In this document: piece by piece, positions 28,297 to 36,090 of the stretch
Numbering within the stretch: position 1 is the stretch's first letter
How the letters are laid out: each line of letters begins with the position of its first letter
NCBI GenBank assembly: GCA_020628425.1
Contig: JAHDEZ010000005.1
Span: forward strand, 1-64,000
DNA: 64,000 nt
Source of the DNA: Hellea sp.
GTDB taxonomy: Bacteria > Pseudomonadota > Alphaproteobacteria > Caulobacterales > Maricaulaceae
Direction of reading: 5' to 3'
Notes under the pieces: generated by a model
Database searches by the model: none
Told to the model about the DNA's origin: nothing
The model's input: the letters and a program-made list of their open reading frames with translations, nothing else
Position numbers and translations under genes: made by a program

Positions 28297-29192
28297 CCCG
28301 TGCGGGCTCGTTCGTCCCGCATTTTTTGACGGGCACCGGCACTCGCACTTGGGAATTGCGCAGGGAAACTATCCAGTGTCAGACAGGCCTCCTGCTTATT
28401 CCCCAGCTCCCGTAATGACGCGGCCAATCGTATATGAGCATCCGGCGCTTTCACACCTTGCGGGTCCGTTTTCAGTGACTGGATATAAGCGTCCGCAGCA
28501 TCGGCATAACCGCCTTTGACAAAGAAGGTTTCGCCAAGCCAAAAGCTGACTTCACCCGCATTTGGCGCATCAGATGCGACAGCCAGATAGGTTCTGAAAT
28601 CCATCTGCGCCCCAGAGAAATTCCCCTCATTGAGTTTGCGCAAACCTTCGGTTGGTAAATTGTCCAGATTAGGGAAATTGTCCACATGCTGCGGTGTTGA
28701 ATGTGTGACAGGTTGATTAATCACGGCGGCCTGATCGTCAGGGATCCTGGGTGATGGTCCACCTGCCAGCGGGGCGCCGTCATACACAGGCGACGAGCTA
28801 ACCCAATTACCGGACGTTGACGGTTGAACGGCGATCTGCTGCTGTTCTTTGGCCACAAGGTCCACCGCATCAAGGTGAAGCTTCATACGATCTGACATAG
28901 TCTCCAAAACTTTCAGATCTTCGTGCAGGGCTACGATTTCAGCCCGTAGCTTATCCCGCTCATGCCGGAGTTGTTCGATGGAACCGGTCAAGCTGCGCTG
29001 CTCGGCCTCTAGGGCATCCATGCGCTGCATCAGTTCAACAGCGGCCGGGTCACCAGTTAAAAACCGGCTTTCCAACCGGTCGAGACGTTCAGCCAGAATG
29101 GCATCCTGAGCGGCTAGCTCGGCCTTACTTTGTGCCAGAGCGGGGACAGAAACAGAAGTTGACAAAATCAGAGTCAGTAAAAATTTACGCAT
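28290..29192 (-). CDS. cpoB: Tol-Pal system TPR protein (CpoB/YbgF-like)
   Basis: Periplasmic protein that coordinates Tol-Pal with peptidoglycan synthesis during division. The preferred start is ATG at 29192, giving 300 aa with signal peptide RKFLLTLILSTSVSVPALAQS; an upstream in-frame start at 29228 would add 12 residues. Seen: an N-terminal coiled coil (residues about 30-110, EAEQRSLTGSIEQLRHERDKLRAEI), a linker rich in Ser/Pro, and C-terminal TPR repeats (AQMDFRTYLA, PNAGEVSFWLGETFFVKGGYADA, PDAHIRLAASLRELGNKQEACLTL). It lies between pal and tilS. Confidence 0.92.
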   Translation of the reverse strand: MRKFLLTLILSTSVSVPALAQSKAELAAQDAILAERLDRLESRFLTGDPAAVELMQRMDALEAEQRSLTGSIEQLRHERDKLRAEIVALHEDLKVLETMSDRMKLHLDAVDLVAKEQQQIAVQPSTSGNWVSSSPVYDGAPLAGGPSPRIPDDQAAVINQPVTHSTPQHVDNFPNLDNLPTEGLRKLNEGNFSGAQMDFRTYLAVASDAPNAGEVSFWLGETFFVKGGYADAADAYIQSLKTDPQGVKAPDAHIRLAASLRELGNKQEACLTLDSFPAQFPSASAGARQKMRDERARTGC

Positions 29193-29299
29193 AATATCAA
29201 TCTTAGCTCTAAAATCCTTACTGGTCACCTAATGCGCGCATGTGAATGACACTAAAGATGATCGGAGAGCTTGGACAGCAAAAGCTTAAGAAGAAATTG

Positions 29300-29887
29300 C
29301 TAACCAATCGTCCCTGACATCAAATTCGTATGGGCATTCCGGTTCCGGGACCATCCGGCTTCACTGGAGCGACCATCAATAGGGCGTTCTTTGCCGTAAG
29401 ACACGGTCGTCAAACGACTAGGTGAAACGCCTTGGCTAACTAAAAAAGATTTTACGCTTTCCGCGCGCCTTGCCGCCAAAGCCAAATTATATTCTCTCGT
29501 GCCACGCTCATCGGCATTGCCTTCAATAACGGCAACGACATTGGGATAGTTTTGTAGCCATTGAGCCTGCATCGCTAAGGAAGAGCGCGCATCAGATGAT
29601 AGGTCATATTGGTCATAACCAAAAAACACTCGACCTTCGCCACCTGATTGAAACATGAAGTCCGCAACTGTACCAGGCGTAGGCCCCTGATAAACTGTGG
29701 ACGGCACAGTGGAGTTATCGACAACGGTCGGCGCCGGAGTGGGCGCAGGGACTGAGGTTGTCGGAGCTGGAATAGGTGCTGGAACCGTTTCTGCTACAGG
29801 TTCGGCCACGGCCTCCGGCTCAGGCGTAGATTGGCAGGCCGCCAGAAACATCATTGCGCCTGCGATTGTTACAAGTCTTAATTTCAT
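29300..29887 (-). CDS. pal: peptidoglycan-associated lipoprotein Pal
   Basis: Outer-membrane lipoprotein (195 aa) that binds peptidoglycan and TolB. Seen: lipobox FLAACQ (Cys18), a long Pro/Ala/Thr/Val spacer (APIPAPTTSVPAPTPAPTVV), and the OmpA-like domain with FFGYDQYDLSSDARSSLAMQA, VIEGNADERGTREYNLALAARRAESVK and TVSYGKERPI. The meso-DAP-binding Asp/Arg residues (NADERG, ARRA) are present. A 158-base gap from tolB and a GGGGAGACG ribosome-binding site suggest it may also have its own promoter. Confidence 0.96.
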   Translation of the reverse strand: MKLRLVTIAGAMMFLAACQSTPEPEAVAEPVAETVPAPIPAPTTSVPAPTPAPTVVDNSTVPSTVYQGPTPGTVADFMFQSGGEGRVFFGYDQYDLSSDARSSLAMQAQWLQNYPNVVAVIEGNADERGTREYNLALAARRAESVKSFLVSQGVSPSRLTTVSYGKERPIDGRSSEAGWSRNRNAHTNLMSGTIG

Positions 29888-30045
29888 AGTCGTCTCCCCG
29901 TTCTGGGTTTAGGTTTTCCCCCTTGTTCCCGTCCTAATACAAACAAACTCAGACAGACTTATCAAGGCAAACCGAAATGGATTGAATTATATTTTTGTCA
30001 TCTTAAGCTCAAAAATTGACCGAAATATGACCGCAATAACTTCGG

Positions 30046-31392
30046 TTAAGGCAATCGCGGGGACCAGGCCGGGTCCGATGCACCGTTCGGCGTCATAATT
30101 TTCCGCAGATTGCGCCCCGTCAGATCAACACTCCATAGTGAGCTGGTTCCGCGTTCTCCGCGTCCTTCCCGGCTAAAGATAATAACCCGCCCATTCGGTG
30201 ACCAGGTCGGGCCCTCATCGAGATAGCTTTCGGTCAGCATGCGTTCACCAGTACCATCAATATTCATGATTCCGATGCCAAAGCGCCCGCCACCACTTTT
30301 AACAAAGGCGATTTTATCACCCCGCGGGGACCATACTGGTGCAGAGTAACGACCGTCACCAAAACTGATACGTTTGGCATCCCCGCCACGGGCACTCATG
30401 ACATAAAGCTGAGGCGATCCACTGCGGTCGGAATTGAAAACGATGCGGCCGCCATCAGGTGAGAAACTACCAGATACATCAATAGCCGGCGATGTCGTTA
30501 GACGCTGTGTCGACCGTGAATTCAAATCCATAATGTATAAATCACTATTGGACTTGTCCATTAAGCTCATAATCATCGAGCGACCATCAGGCGAAAAACG
30601 CGGGGAAAATGTCATATTCGGGAAATTGCCGAGCAACTCTCTCTGACCACTATGAATATCGTAGAGATATACATGAGGTGTACGCTCTTCCCAAGACATA
30701 TAGGTTATAACCATCCGTGGATCCTCACCGCGCACGCCACCTTCATCAATTACAGGAGAAAAACGCGGAGTCAGTACGAGGTCCGAGCGCGACTGCAAAT
30801 ATTCAAGGTTAGCCCCATCCTGATCCATAACAACTAGCTTCTTCCGGCGCTTTGTTTTTGGCCCCGTCTCATCGACAAAGACAATTTTACTATCAAAATA
30901 TCCGGCCTCGCCCGTGAGTTTTTCATAAATCGCGTCTGAAATTTTATGAGCAATTCGACGATATTGTTCCGGGGTCCCCCCGATCACCACACCCGTCAAC
31001 TGTTCACCCGCCGTTACATCCCACAGGCGACTTTCAAAGCGGACACGCGCCGGTCCTTCCATGACGACACGGCTAACCAAAAGGGCTTCAGACTTAATTA
31101 CCCGCCAATCGGGAAAGACGGGTTTGTAGTTGATGTCTGTTTGGGAGTTTTGGAAATATTTGGGATCGATGGCGTCAAACAATCCAGATCGTTCCAAATC
31201 TGCACGGATAACCTCAGCGATTTTCTCACCTAATTCACGTCCGGCGGGGGAGTTGCTATCAGGATTAGTGATGGCAATCGGCACAGGTTTTAGATTGCCT
31301 TCGGTTATATCAATCTGCAATTGGGCCGATCCGGTCTGCAGATTAAAAAACAGAATTGACAAAGAAATTACAATTATCCGAATTAAATTCAT
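30046..31392 (-). CDS. tolB: Tol-Pal system beta-propeller protein TolB
   Basis: Periplasmic six-bladed beta-propeller (448 aa) that connects TolA with Pal. Seen: an N-terminal signal sequence (IRIIVISLSILFFNLQTGSAQ), alpha/beta domain (KYFQNSQTDINYKPVFPDWRVI), and WD-like blades such as PRFSPDGRSMIMSLMD, GSFSPDGGRIVFNSDRSG, PVWSPRGDKIAFVKSGGG, PTWSPNGRVIIFSREG and DPAWSPRLP. The start overlaps the tolA stop by 1 base. Full length for the family. Confidence 0.97.
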   Translation of the reverse strand: MNLIRIIVISLSILFFNLQTGSAQLQIDITEGNLKPVPIAITNPDSNSPAGRELGEKIAEVIRADLERSGLFDAIDPKYFQNSQTDINYKPVFPDWRVIKSEALLVSRVVMEGPARVRFESRLWDVTAGEQLTGVVIGGTPEQYRRIAHKISDAIYEKLTGEAGYFDSKIVFVDETGPKTKRRKKLVVMDQDGANLEYLQSRSDLVLTPRFSPVIDEGGVRGEDPRMVITYMSWEERTPHVYLYDIHSGQRELLGNFPNMTFSPRFSPDGRSMIMSLMDKSNSDLYIMDLNSRSTQRLTTSPAIDVSGSFSPDGGRIVFNSDRSGSPQLYVMSARGGDAKRISFGDGRYSAPVWSPRGDKIAFVKSGGGRFGIGIMNIDGTGERMLTESYLDEGPTWSPNGRVIIFSREGRGERGTSSLWSVDLTGRNLRKIMTPNGASDPAWSPRLP

Positions 31393-32186
31393 TACATAGC
31401 CTCTGGATTAAAAGTCCATTCCATATCCTGCCAAAGCCCGTATCTTTCGGCAGATAAAAAATCATAAGGTGCACCGTTTCTCACGGCATTGATAGCGTTT
31501 CTTGCTGCAACTTTGTAGAGCTCGGAACCTCGAGCAATTTTACCCGGTTCCGCAAATCTCACATCCAGAACACTGCCGTCTCTTCGCAGCTTTACCGCGA
31601 CAACAACGGTTTTTTCATCGGGCGACAAGTTTGCAGTCGTTTGCGTCCATTCTTCCCGCATTCTTTGTCGAATAGCATCCTGTTCGGAAATCGTCAGGGC
31701 TTTACCCTCACCTGCCATGGCTTGAGCCTGAGAAGAAAAAACAAGAAAATTTTGCTCCGAAGTCAGAGTCCGTTGTTGATTGGCCGTCGGTTGACTATCG
31801 CGGGTTTTATTGACCAAATCGGAAATACGGTCCAAATCCAAAGACGCCGTTTTATTTTCCGTTGTGACAGATAGCTTATCATCTTCGTTTTCATTTTTAG
31901 TGATTATCGGTTTGGGGTCTGCCTCAACACTACGCTGAGATGGATTTCCTTCCTCCGGCGCATTATCCATGGGCGTTTCAAGTGTCATAGGTGTTTCGGG
32001 CGGAGTAGGCGTCGGCGCTTCTCTTTTGACACTAGCGCGAACATTAGTGAACTCATCAATACTGGCCAGATAAACTGTTACGGCGTTATCTTCCGGCTCA
32101 TATTTGGACACATTCGCAAATCCAACGAAAGCGCCCACGGCGATAACACCATGGGCCATGAGGGATATAGGCCAACCAAACTTCAT
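31392..32186 (-). CDS. tolA: TolA-like cell envelope integrity protein
   Basis: Inner-membrane protein of 264 aa linking TolQR to TolB and Pal. Seen: a single N-terminal TM (PISLMAHGVIAVGAFVGFANV), a charged Pro/Glu/Asn-rich middle region (EAPTPTPPETPMTLETPMDN), and a C-terminal domain (LSPDEKTVVVAVKLRRDGSVLDVRFAEPG, then AARNAINAVRNGAPYDFL) of the TonB/TolA fold. It is shorter than E. coli TolA (421 aa) and lacks a long Ala/Lys helix, as is common in alphaproteobacteria. Identity rests partly on operon position between tolR and tolB. Confidence 0.9.
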   Translation of the reverse strand: MKFGWPISLMAHGVIAVGAFVGFANVSKYEPEDNAVTVYLASIDEFTNVRASVKREAPTPTPPETPMTLETPMDNAPEEGNPSQRSVEADPKPIITKNENEDDKLSVTTENKTASLDLDRISDLVNKTRDSQPTANQQRTLTSEQNFLVFSSQAQAMAGEGKALTISEQDAIRQRMREEWTQTTANLSPDEKTVVVAVKLRRDGSVLDVRFAEPGKIARGSELYKVAARNAINAVRNGAPYDFLSAERYGLWQDMEWTFNPEAM

Positions 32187-32629
32187 TACTCGTTTCGGAT
32201 AGAGTCGGTCACAAGTCTTAGGTTTTGATATCCCGCCGTATTAATACGCGACATCACTTCCACGACATCTTGATAATCGGCCTGACCGTCCCCTTGTAAA
32301 TAAATAGGCTCTTCGAACCCCTTGGGTGAATTAGCGGCCAAGGCGTCCGCAAGTCTTTCCAATTCAATCGGCTCACCATTAAGGAAAATCGACCCGTCCA
32401 GTTGAATACTGACGGTCACGGGGTCTTGCTGCAAGGTTTCGGATTCAGCATCTGTTTTTGGCAAGTCTAGTGGCACGGTCGGCAGAAGATTACTGGCCGT
32501 CATAATAAACACCAGTAAGAGGACCAGAAACAGGTCCACCATTGGTGTCACATTGATATCCGAATGCAGTGAGCGACGAACCCTCCGGCCCCGGATCCGG
32601 TTACTGCGATATTGTGGCGTCGACGGCAT
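32186..32629 (-). CDS. tolR: TolR biopolymer transport protein
   Basis: ExbD/TolR-family protein (147 aa), part of the proton-driven TolQR motor. Seen: a basic N-terminus (RSNRIRGRRVRRSLHSDINVTPMVDLFLVLLLVFIMTA), with the conserved TM Asp in NVTPMVD, and a C-terminal periplasmic domain (PVTVSIQLDGSIFLNGEPI, IYLQGDGQADYQDVVEVMSRI). It overlaps tolA by 1 base and is directly after tolQ (no gap), so the unit is tightly coupled. Confidence 0.95.
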   Translation of the reverse strand: MPSTPQYRSNRIRGRRVRRSLHSDINVTPMVDLFLVLLLVFIMTASNLLPTVPLDLPKTDAESETLQQDPVTVSIQLDGSIFLNGEPIELERLADALAANSPKGFEEPIYLQGDGQADYQDVVEVMSRINTAGYQNLRLVTDSIRNE

Positions 32630-33328
32630 TTATGCCTGTCCTTTGGTCATTTTCCTAGAAAGAATAGCCGACAGCTCATCGGCATATCCCTCCAGACGTC
32701 CCGAATAGCGATCAATAGCGGAGGCATAAATATTATAAAACGACACCGCTGGAATCGCGCAAATCAACGCTAATGCCGTCGCGATCAAGGCTTCGGACAC
32801 ACCGGGTGCCACCACCGTGAAATCTGCGTTTTGAGATTTAGCTATTCCCAGAAACACAATGATAATCCCAACAACGGTTCCCAACAAACCAACAAAAAGC
32901 GAAACCGCACCAACCGTTGCCAAAAAAGTCATACCTTTTTCCGCTTTGGCTATTTCCCGATTGATAACCATGTTCATGACACTATCGATACGCTGCATAG
33001 CCATCATCATCGCACCATCCCCACGACTTGAAGCGCCTTTGCTTTCTTCCCATTCACGCATGGCAGCAGCAAATATCTTGGCCATAGGATCCCGAACGTC
33101 ACCAGCAAGACCAGACGAAAGGTCTTCGAGCGTACGACCCGACCAGAAAGTCTCTTCAAACTTGTCGGCGCGTGTTTTCAACATGCGCATGACAATAAAC
33201 TTATTAATCGCAATCGCCCAACACCAAACGGAGGCTACCACCAAAATGATCATAACGATTTTCACGAAAAGGCTGGCACTCATAATGAGGCTGAAAAGGG
33301 ATGGGTCCGCCTCGGCAAAAAAGAACAT
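32630..33328 (-). CDS. tolQ: TolQ proton channel subunit
   Basis: TolQ/ExbB/MotA-family inner-membrane protein (232 aa) forming the channel with TolR. Seen: three TM segments (about residues 17-38, 133-160, 170-198), the cytoplasmic loop with ALMRAMEKAEKGMTFLATVG-like residues (REIAKAEKGMTFLATVGAVSLFVGLLGTV), and GVSEALIATALALICAIPAV, the family signature in TM3. It is the first gene of the minus-strand tol operon. A ybgC thioesterase gene, often upstream, is absent; a 195-base gap precedes a divergent lipoprotein gene. Confidence 0.95.
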   Translation of the reverse strand: MFFFAEADPSLFSLIMSASLFVKIVMIILVVASVWCWAIAINKFIVMRMLKTRADKFEETFWSGRTLEDLSSGLAGDVRDPMAKIFAAAMREWEESKGASSRGDGAMMMAMQRIDSVMNMVINREIAKAEKGMTFLATVGAVSLFVGLLGTVVGIIIVFLGIAKSQNADFTVVAPGVSEALIATALALICAIPAVSFYNIYASAIDRYSGRLEGYADELSAILSRKMTKGQA

Positions 33329-33523
33329 AAATTTATACCTGTTTTTCGTTTATTCTGGCACGGAATAGTGGTTAGGACTAATTAACACTATTTAAGAAAA
33401 ATTTCTGCAATAAAGTCTTAACTATATACGCTGGAAAACGCATAATTATGACAGAATTATGGTCAATTTCGACACAAAACGGGCCATATTATATGTCAAA
33501 GGCGGTCTGAAAAGGAAAAGCCA

Positions 33524-33889
33524 ATGAAAATGAAATTCTTACTGATTCTTGCATCAGGCCTCGTATTGAGTGCCTGTCAAACCACACCGGACGAACCTGT
33601 AATTGAGGAAGTCGAGGTGGAAATTGAACAAAAACAAACCTGTGTACCTTTAGAGCTTTTGACCAAAGTGGACATCCCGGCAGTTAAAGAGAAGCGTATG
33701 ACGATTGTTTTGATAGATAATCCGCCTTTTGATCCAATTGAACAGGCCGAAGAGCGAGAAATTGTCGTTGAAGAAGCGCGCACCATCTATGTGGATTCAG
33801 AAGGTCAGGAAGTCATTGATATCTGTGACGCCACGCCTGTGGACGGAACAGCCACGGACGGCATGGTTGAAACCACATCAGGCGGCTAA
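33524..33889 (+). CDS. small lipoprotein, acidic, unknown function
   Basis: Protein of 121 aa. Seen: a lipoprotein signal with lipobox VLSAC (Cys17), then a very acidic mature protein (PVIEEVEVEIEQKQ, EEREIVVEEARTIYV) with two further Cys (QTCVPL, DICDAT) that might form a disulfide. I do not recognise a family. It is divergent from tolQ and converges with the EamA-like gene (4-base overlap of stops). An AAAAGG ribosome-binding site is upstream. Envelope location is likely; role unknown. Confidence 0.75.
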   Translation: MKMKFLLILASGLVLSACQTTPDEPVIEEVEVEIEQKQTCVPLELLTKVDIPAVKEKRMTIVLIDNPPFDPIEQAEEREIVVEEARTIYVDSEGQEVIDICDATPVDGTATDGMVETTSGG

Positions 33890-34266
33890 GCACTGCCCTG
33901 AATAACGTTCAGGCCAATCATGATCAGTACCGCTCCGACGAAATATCGAACGGTGAACTGCTCGCCTAGCATGAAAAAGGCTAAGATTGGCACGAAGACA
34001 AATGTCAGAGCCATGAACGAATACGCATAGGTCAACGGCACTGATTTCAGGACATAAATCCACATCAGTGTCGCCAATCCGTATATCGCCAATGCTGAGA
34101 TAAAAACCGGATTAAACGCCAATGTATGGAAGGGGCTCTGATCAGAGACAAGTTTTTCGCTGGACATCTTGAACAATATCTGTCCGATGGCGATCCCCAG
34201 TGGGGTCATCAACAAAATGCCGGCCAATGGTATATTAATAGACCCAATCACTGTTTTAACCTTCAC
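33886..34266 (-). CDS. four-TM EamA/SMR-like transporter (possible lipid-sugar flippase subunit)
   Basis: Protein of 126 aa with four TM segments (about 12-31, 53-70, 77-99, 103-122), like half of an EamA transporter or an SMR protein. Seen: TLMWIYVLKSVPLTYAYSFMALTFVFVPILAF and a C-terminal GAVLIMIGLNVI. It resembles ArnE/ArnF-type subunits that flip undecaprenyl-phosphate-sugars. Location directly after a methyltransferase (11-base overlap) and a polyprenyl-phosphate GT2 supports a flippase role, which is inference. Confidence 0.75.
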   Translation of the reverse strand: MKVKTVIGSINIPLAGILLMTPLGIAIGQILFKMSSEKLVSDQSPFHTLAFNPVFISALAIYGLATLMWIYVLKSVPLTYAYSFMALTFVFVPILAFFMLGEQFTVRYFVGAVLIMIGLNVIQGSA

Positions 34267-34966
34267 CCGCCGGGTTTATAACCTCGGCATAATAAATATC
34301 TCTTTTTATGTCTTCACACACATATTGATCAGGAACGGGCAGCATGGCGCGCAAGAAGGAATGCGTGTAAGGGAAAAAGTTAAAATGAGGGTTAAAGGTG
34401 TATTTGTATTCACGCTCCCTGGGAACGATAATAATCAACTTTTTACGAGCGACGCGTCGTAACTCTGCTATAGCTGCTCTATAATCCAGAATATGTTCAA
34501 TCACATGGGTACAGATTACTGTATCAAAGGCATTATCTTCGAACGGTAAAGTCTCAATTTTTGCAGCCACGTAATCTATACCCGGCAAAGAGTTTGCGTC
34601 ATCAATGACAAAATCCACGCCTGTTAAAGACCTGAGTTCCGGTCGCTTTTCTTTTAAGATTTTGAGTAAATAACCGGTCCCACACCCGACATCACAAATA
34701 CTCTCCCCGACGATATCCTGGGCAATACGGTCGATACAAGCCACTGAATTATCAGTACCCTCATGAACTCGCGGGTGGTGTTTATAAAGATCCTCATATT
34801 CCTTATCTGTCAGGAACGGCGCCCTTTCCCGAAATCGGGCTAGGTCTTTGATATGTTGCCCCCAGACAAGTCCGGCGAAACCTCGAAACAAAAAGGAGTC
34901 CCTAATGAAAGCTGGGACGATATCCTCTAGAACAAATCTTACTCGATTGGTCATTTCGCGATTCAT
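34256..34966 (-). CDS. class I SAM-dependent methyltransferase
   Basis: Protein of 236 aa. Seen: motif I SICDVGCGTGYLLKIL, post-I LTGVDFV, motif IV DTVICTHVIEHIL, and LRRVARKKLIIIVPRERE. The N-terminal 80 residues are an additional helical segment. It sits 4 bases downstream of a GT2 gene and overlaps the EamA-like gene, so a sugar or lipid-linked-sugar substrate is plausible but not shown. Confidence 0.85.
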   Translation of the reverse strand: MNREMTNRVRFVLEDIVPAFIRDSFLFRGFAGLVWGQHIKDLARFRERAPFLTDKEYEDLYKHHPRVHEGTDNSVACIDRIAQDIVGESICDVGCGTGYLLKILKEKRPELRSLTGVDFVIDDANSLPGIDYVAAKIETLPFEDNAFDTVICTHVIEHILDYRAAIAELRRVARKKLIIIVPREREYKYTFNPHFNFFPYTHSFLRAMLPVPDQYVCEDIKRDIYYAEVINPAGEG

Positions 34967-34970
34967 GGAA

Positions 34971-35993
34971 TTAATCCTTAGAACGCGCGCGGGACATTGG
35001 ACCCTGATTTAATGGCTGAGCACGGTCACGACGTTCGTGCAGTCTCAAACCATGCTGTATGCCGCCTTCGCCGCGTGAGGAATCAATAGATAGATAGAAA
35101 ATCCGCTTTTGCTCTGCCCGGGAGCGAGCTAAAGAGTCGAGTATCATTCCGGCCGTAAACGCCATCATGCTAGCCAGGATCAAAGTCATACCTGCCACCC
35201 AGCTGGGTGCCCGCTCAACCAGACCGGTTTGGAAATATTCGATCAGTACTGGAATAATAAAAACCAGGCTAGTCATTAATAATCCTACGCTGATGACGCC
35301 GAAAAAGGCGAAAGGTCGCGTTTCTTTCATCATCATAAAAATCATGCGCAGAATTTTAAATCCATCCCCAAAAGTAGATAACTTACTTTCTGAGCCCTCT
35401 TCGCGGCGCCCATAATCGCATTCAATTTCTCCGATCGGTAATCTTAGAATAGAAGCATGAACGGACATTTCGGTTTCGATTTCGAAACCCGGGCTTTCGG
35501 CCGGGAAGCTTTTAGCAAACCGTCGATTAAACGCTCTATAACCTGAAAAAATATCAGAAAAGTCATCGCCAAAGGCAAAACGGTATATCCTGTTAAACAG
35601 CTTATTACCAAATGCATGCCCTTTACGGCCCGCATCCTGTTTCACATCTTTGCGGGTGCCAACAACCATATCCAGATTTTCTGAGACCAGTTTCTCAATC
35701 AGGTCCGGTGCTTTGGACGCATCATATGTGCCATCCCCATCAGCCATAAGATAAATATCCGCCTCGATATCCGAAAACATTTGACGAACGACATTGCCTT
35801 TACCTTGTCTGGGGCTTGGAACAACGGTGGCACCAGCCAATGCGGCCTGTTGTGCCGTGTCATCGGTGGAATTATTATCGTAGACATAAATTCGGGCGCC
35901 TGGCAGCACTGTACGGAAGTCCAACACAACACGCGCGATAGAAGTCCCCTCGTTATAACAAGGAAGTAAAACTGCGATCGAATAATCCGTCAT
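34971..35993 (-). CDS. GT2 glycosyltransferase, polyprenyl-phosphate-sugar synthase type
   Basis: DPM1/GtrB-like family 2 glycosyltransferase of about 340 aa. Seen: IAVLLPCYNEGTSIARVV, VYDNNSTDDT, DIYLMADGDGTYD (the DxD-like metal motif), the GTR-x-G region VVGTRKD, and SGYRAFNRRFAKSFP. Two C-terminal TM segments follow (about 240-265, 277-300). Such proteins charge polyprenyl phosphate with a sugar at the inner face of the inner membrane. The start at MTDYS (35993) is preferred; 36005 is also in frame. First gene of a three-gene minus-strand operon, divergent from a GT-C-like gene. Confidence 0.88.
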   Translation of the reverse strand: MTDYSIAVLLPCYNEGTSIARVVLDFRTVLPGARIYVYDNNSTDDTAQQAALAGATVVPSPRQGKGNVVRQMFSDIEADIYLMADGDGTYDASKAPDLIEKLVSENLDMVVGTRKDVKQDAGRKGHAFGNKLFNRIYRFAFGDDFSDIFSGYRAFNRRFAKSFPAESPGFEIETEMSVHASILRLPIGEIECDYGRREEGSESKLSTFGDGFKILRMIFMMMKETRPFAFFGVISVGLLMTSLVFIIPVLIEYFQTGLVERAPSWVAGMTLILASMMAFTAGMILDSLARSRAEQKRIFYLSIDSSRGEGGIQHGLRLHERRDRAQPLNQGPMSRARSKD

Positions 35994-36090
35994 CACCATA
36001 TACACGCCACCAAAATTGTATTTGTTAGCCCTTAGTAAAGCAAATTGAGGTTAAGTTTCAGTTTCTAAAAACAATTTTTACGGGCTCCGG

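Noticed and set aside
33361-33430. Possible CtrA-type sites (TTAA repeats) upstream of tolQ
   Set aside because: The TTAA spacing is 6 bases rather than the canonical 7; similar repeats near 26980 have 5. The AT-rich background makes chance likely.
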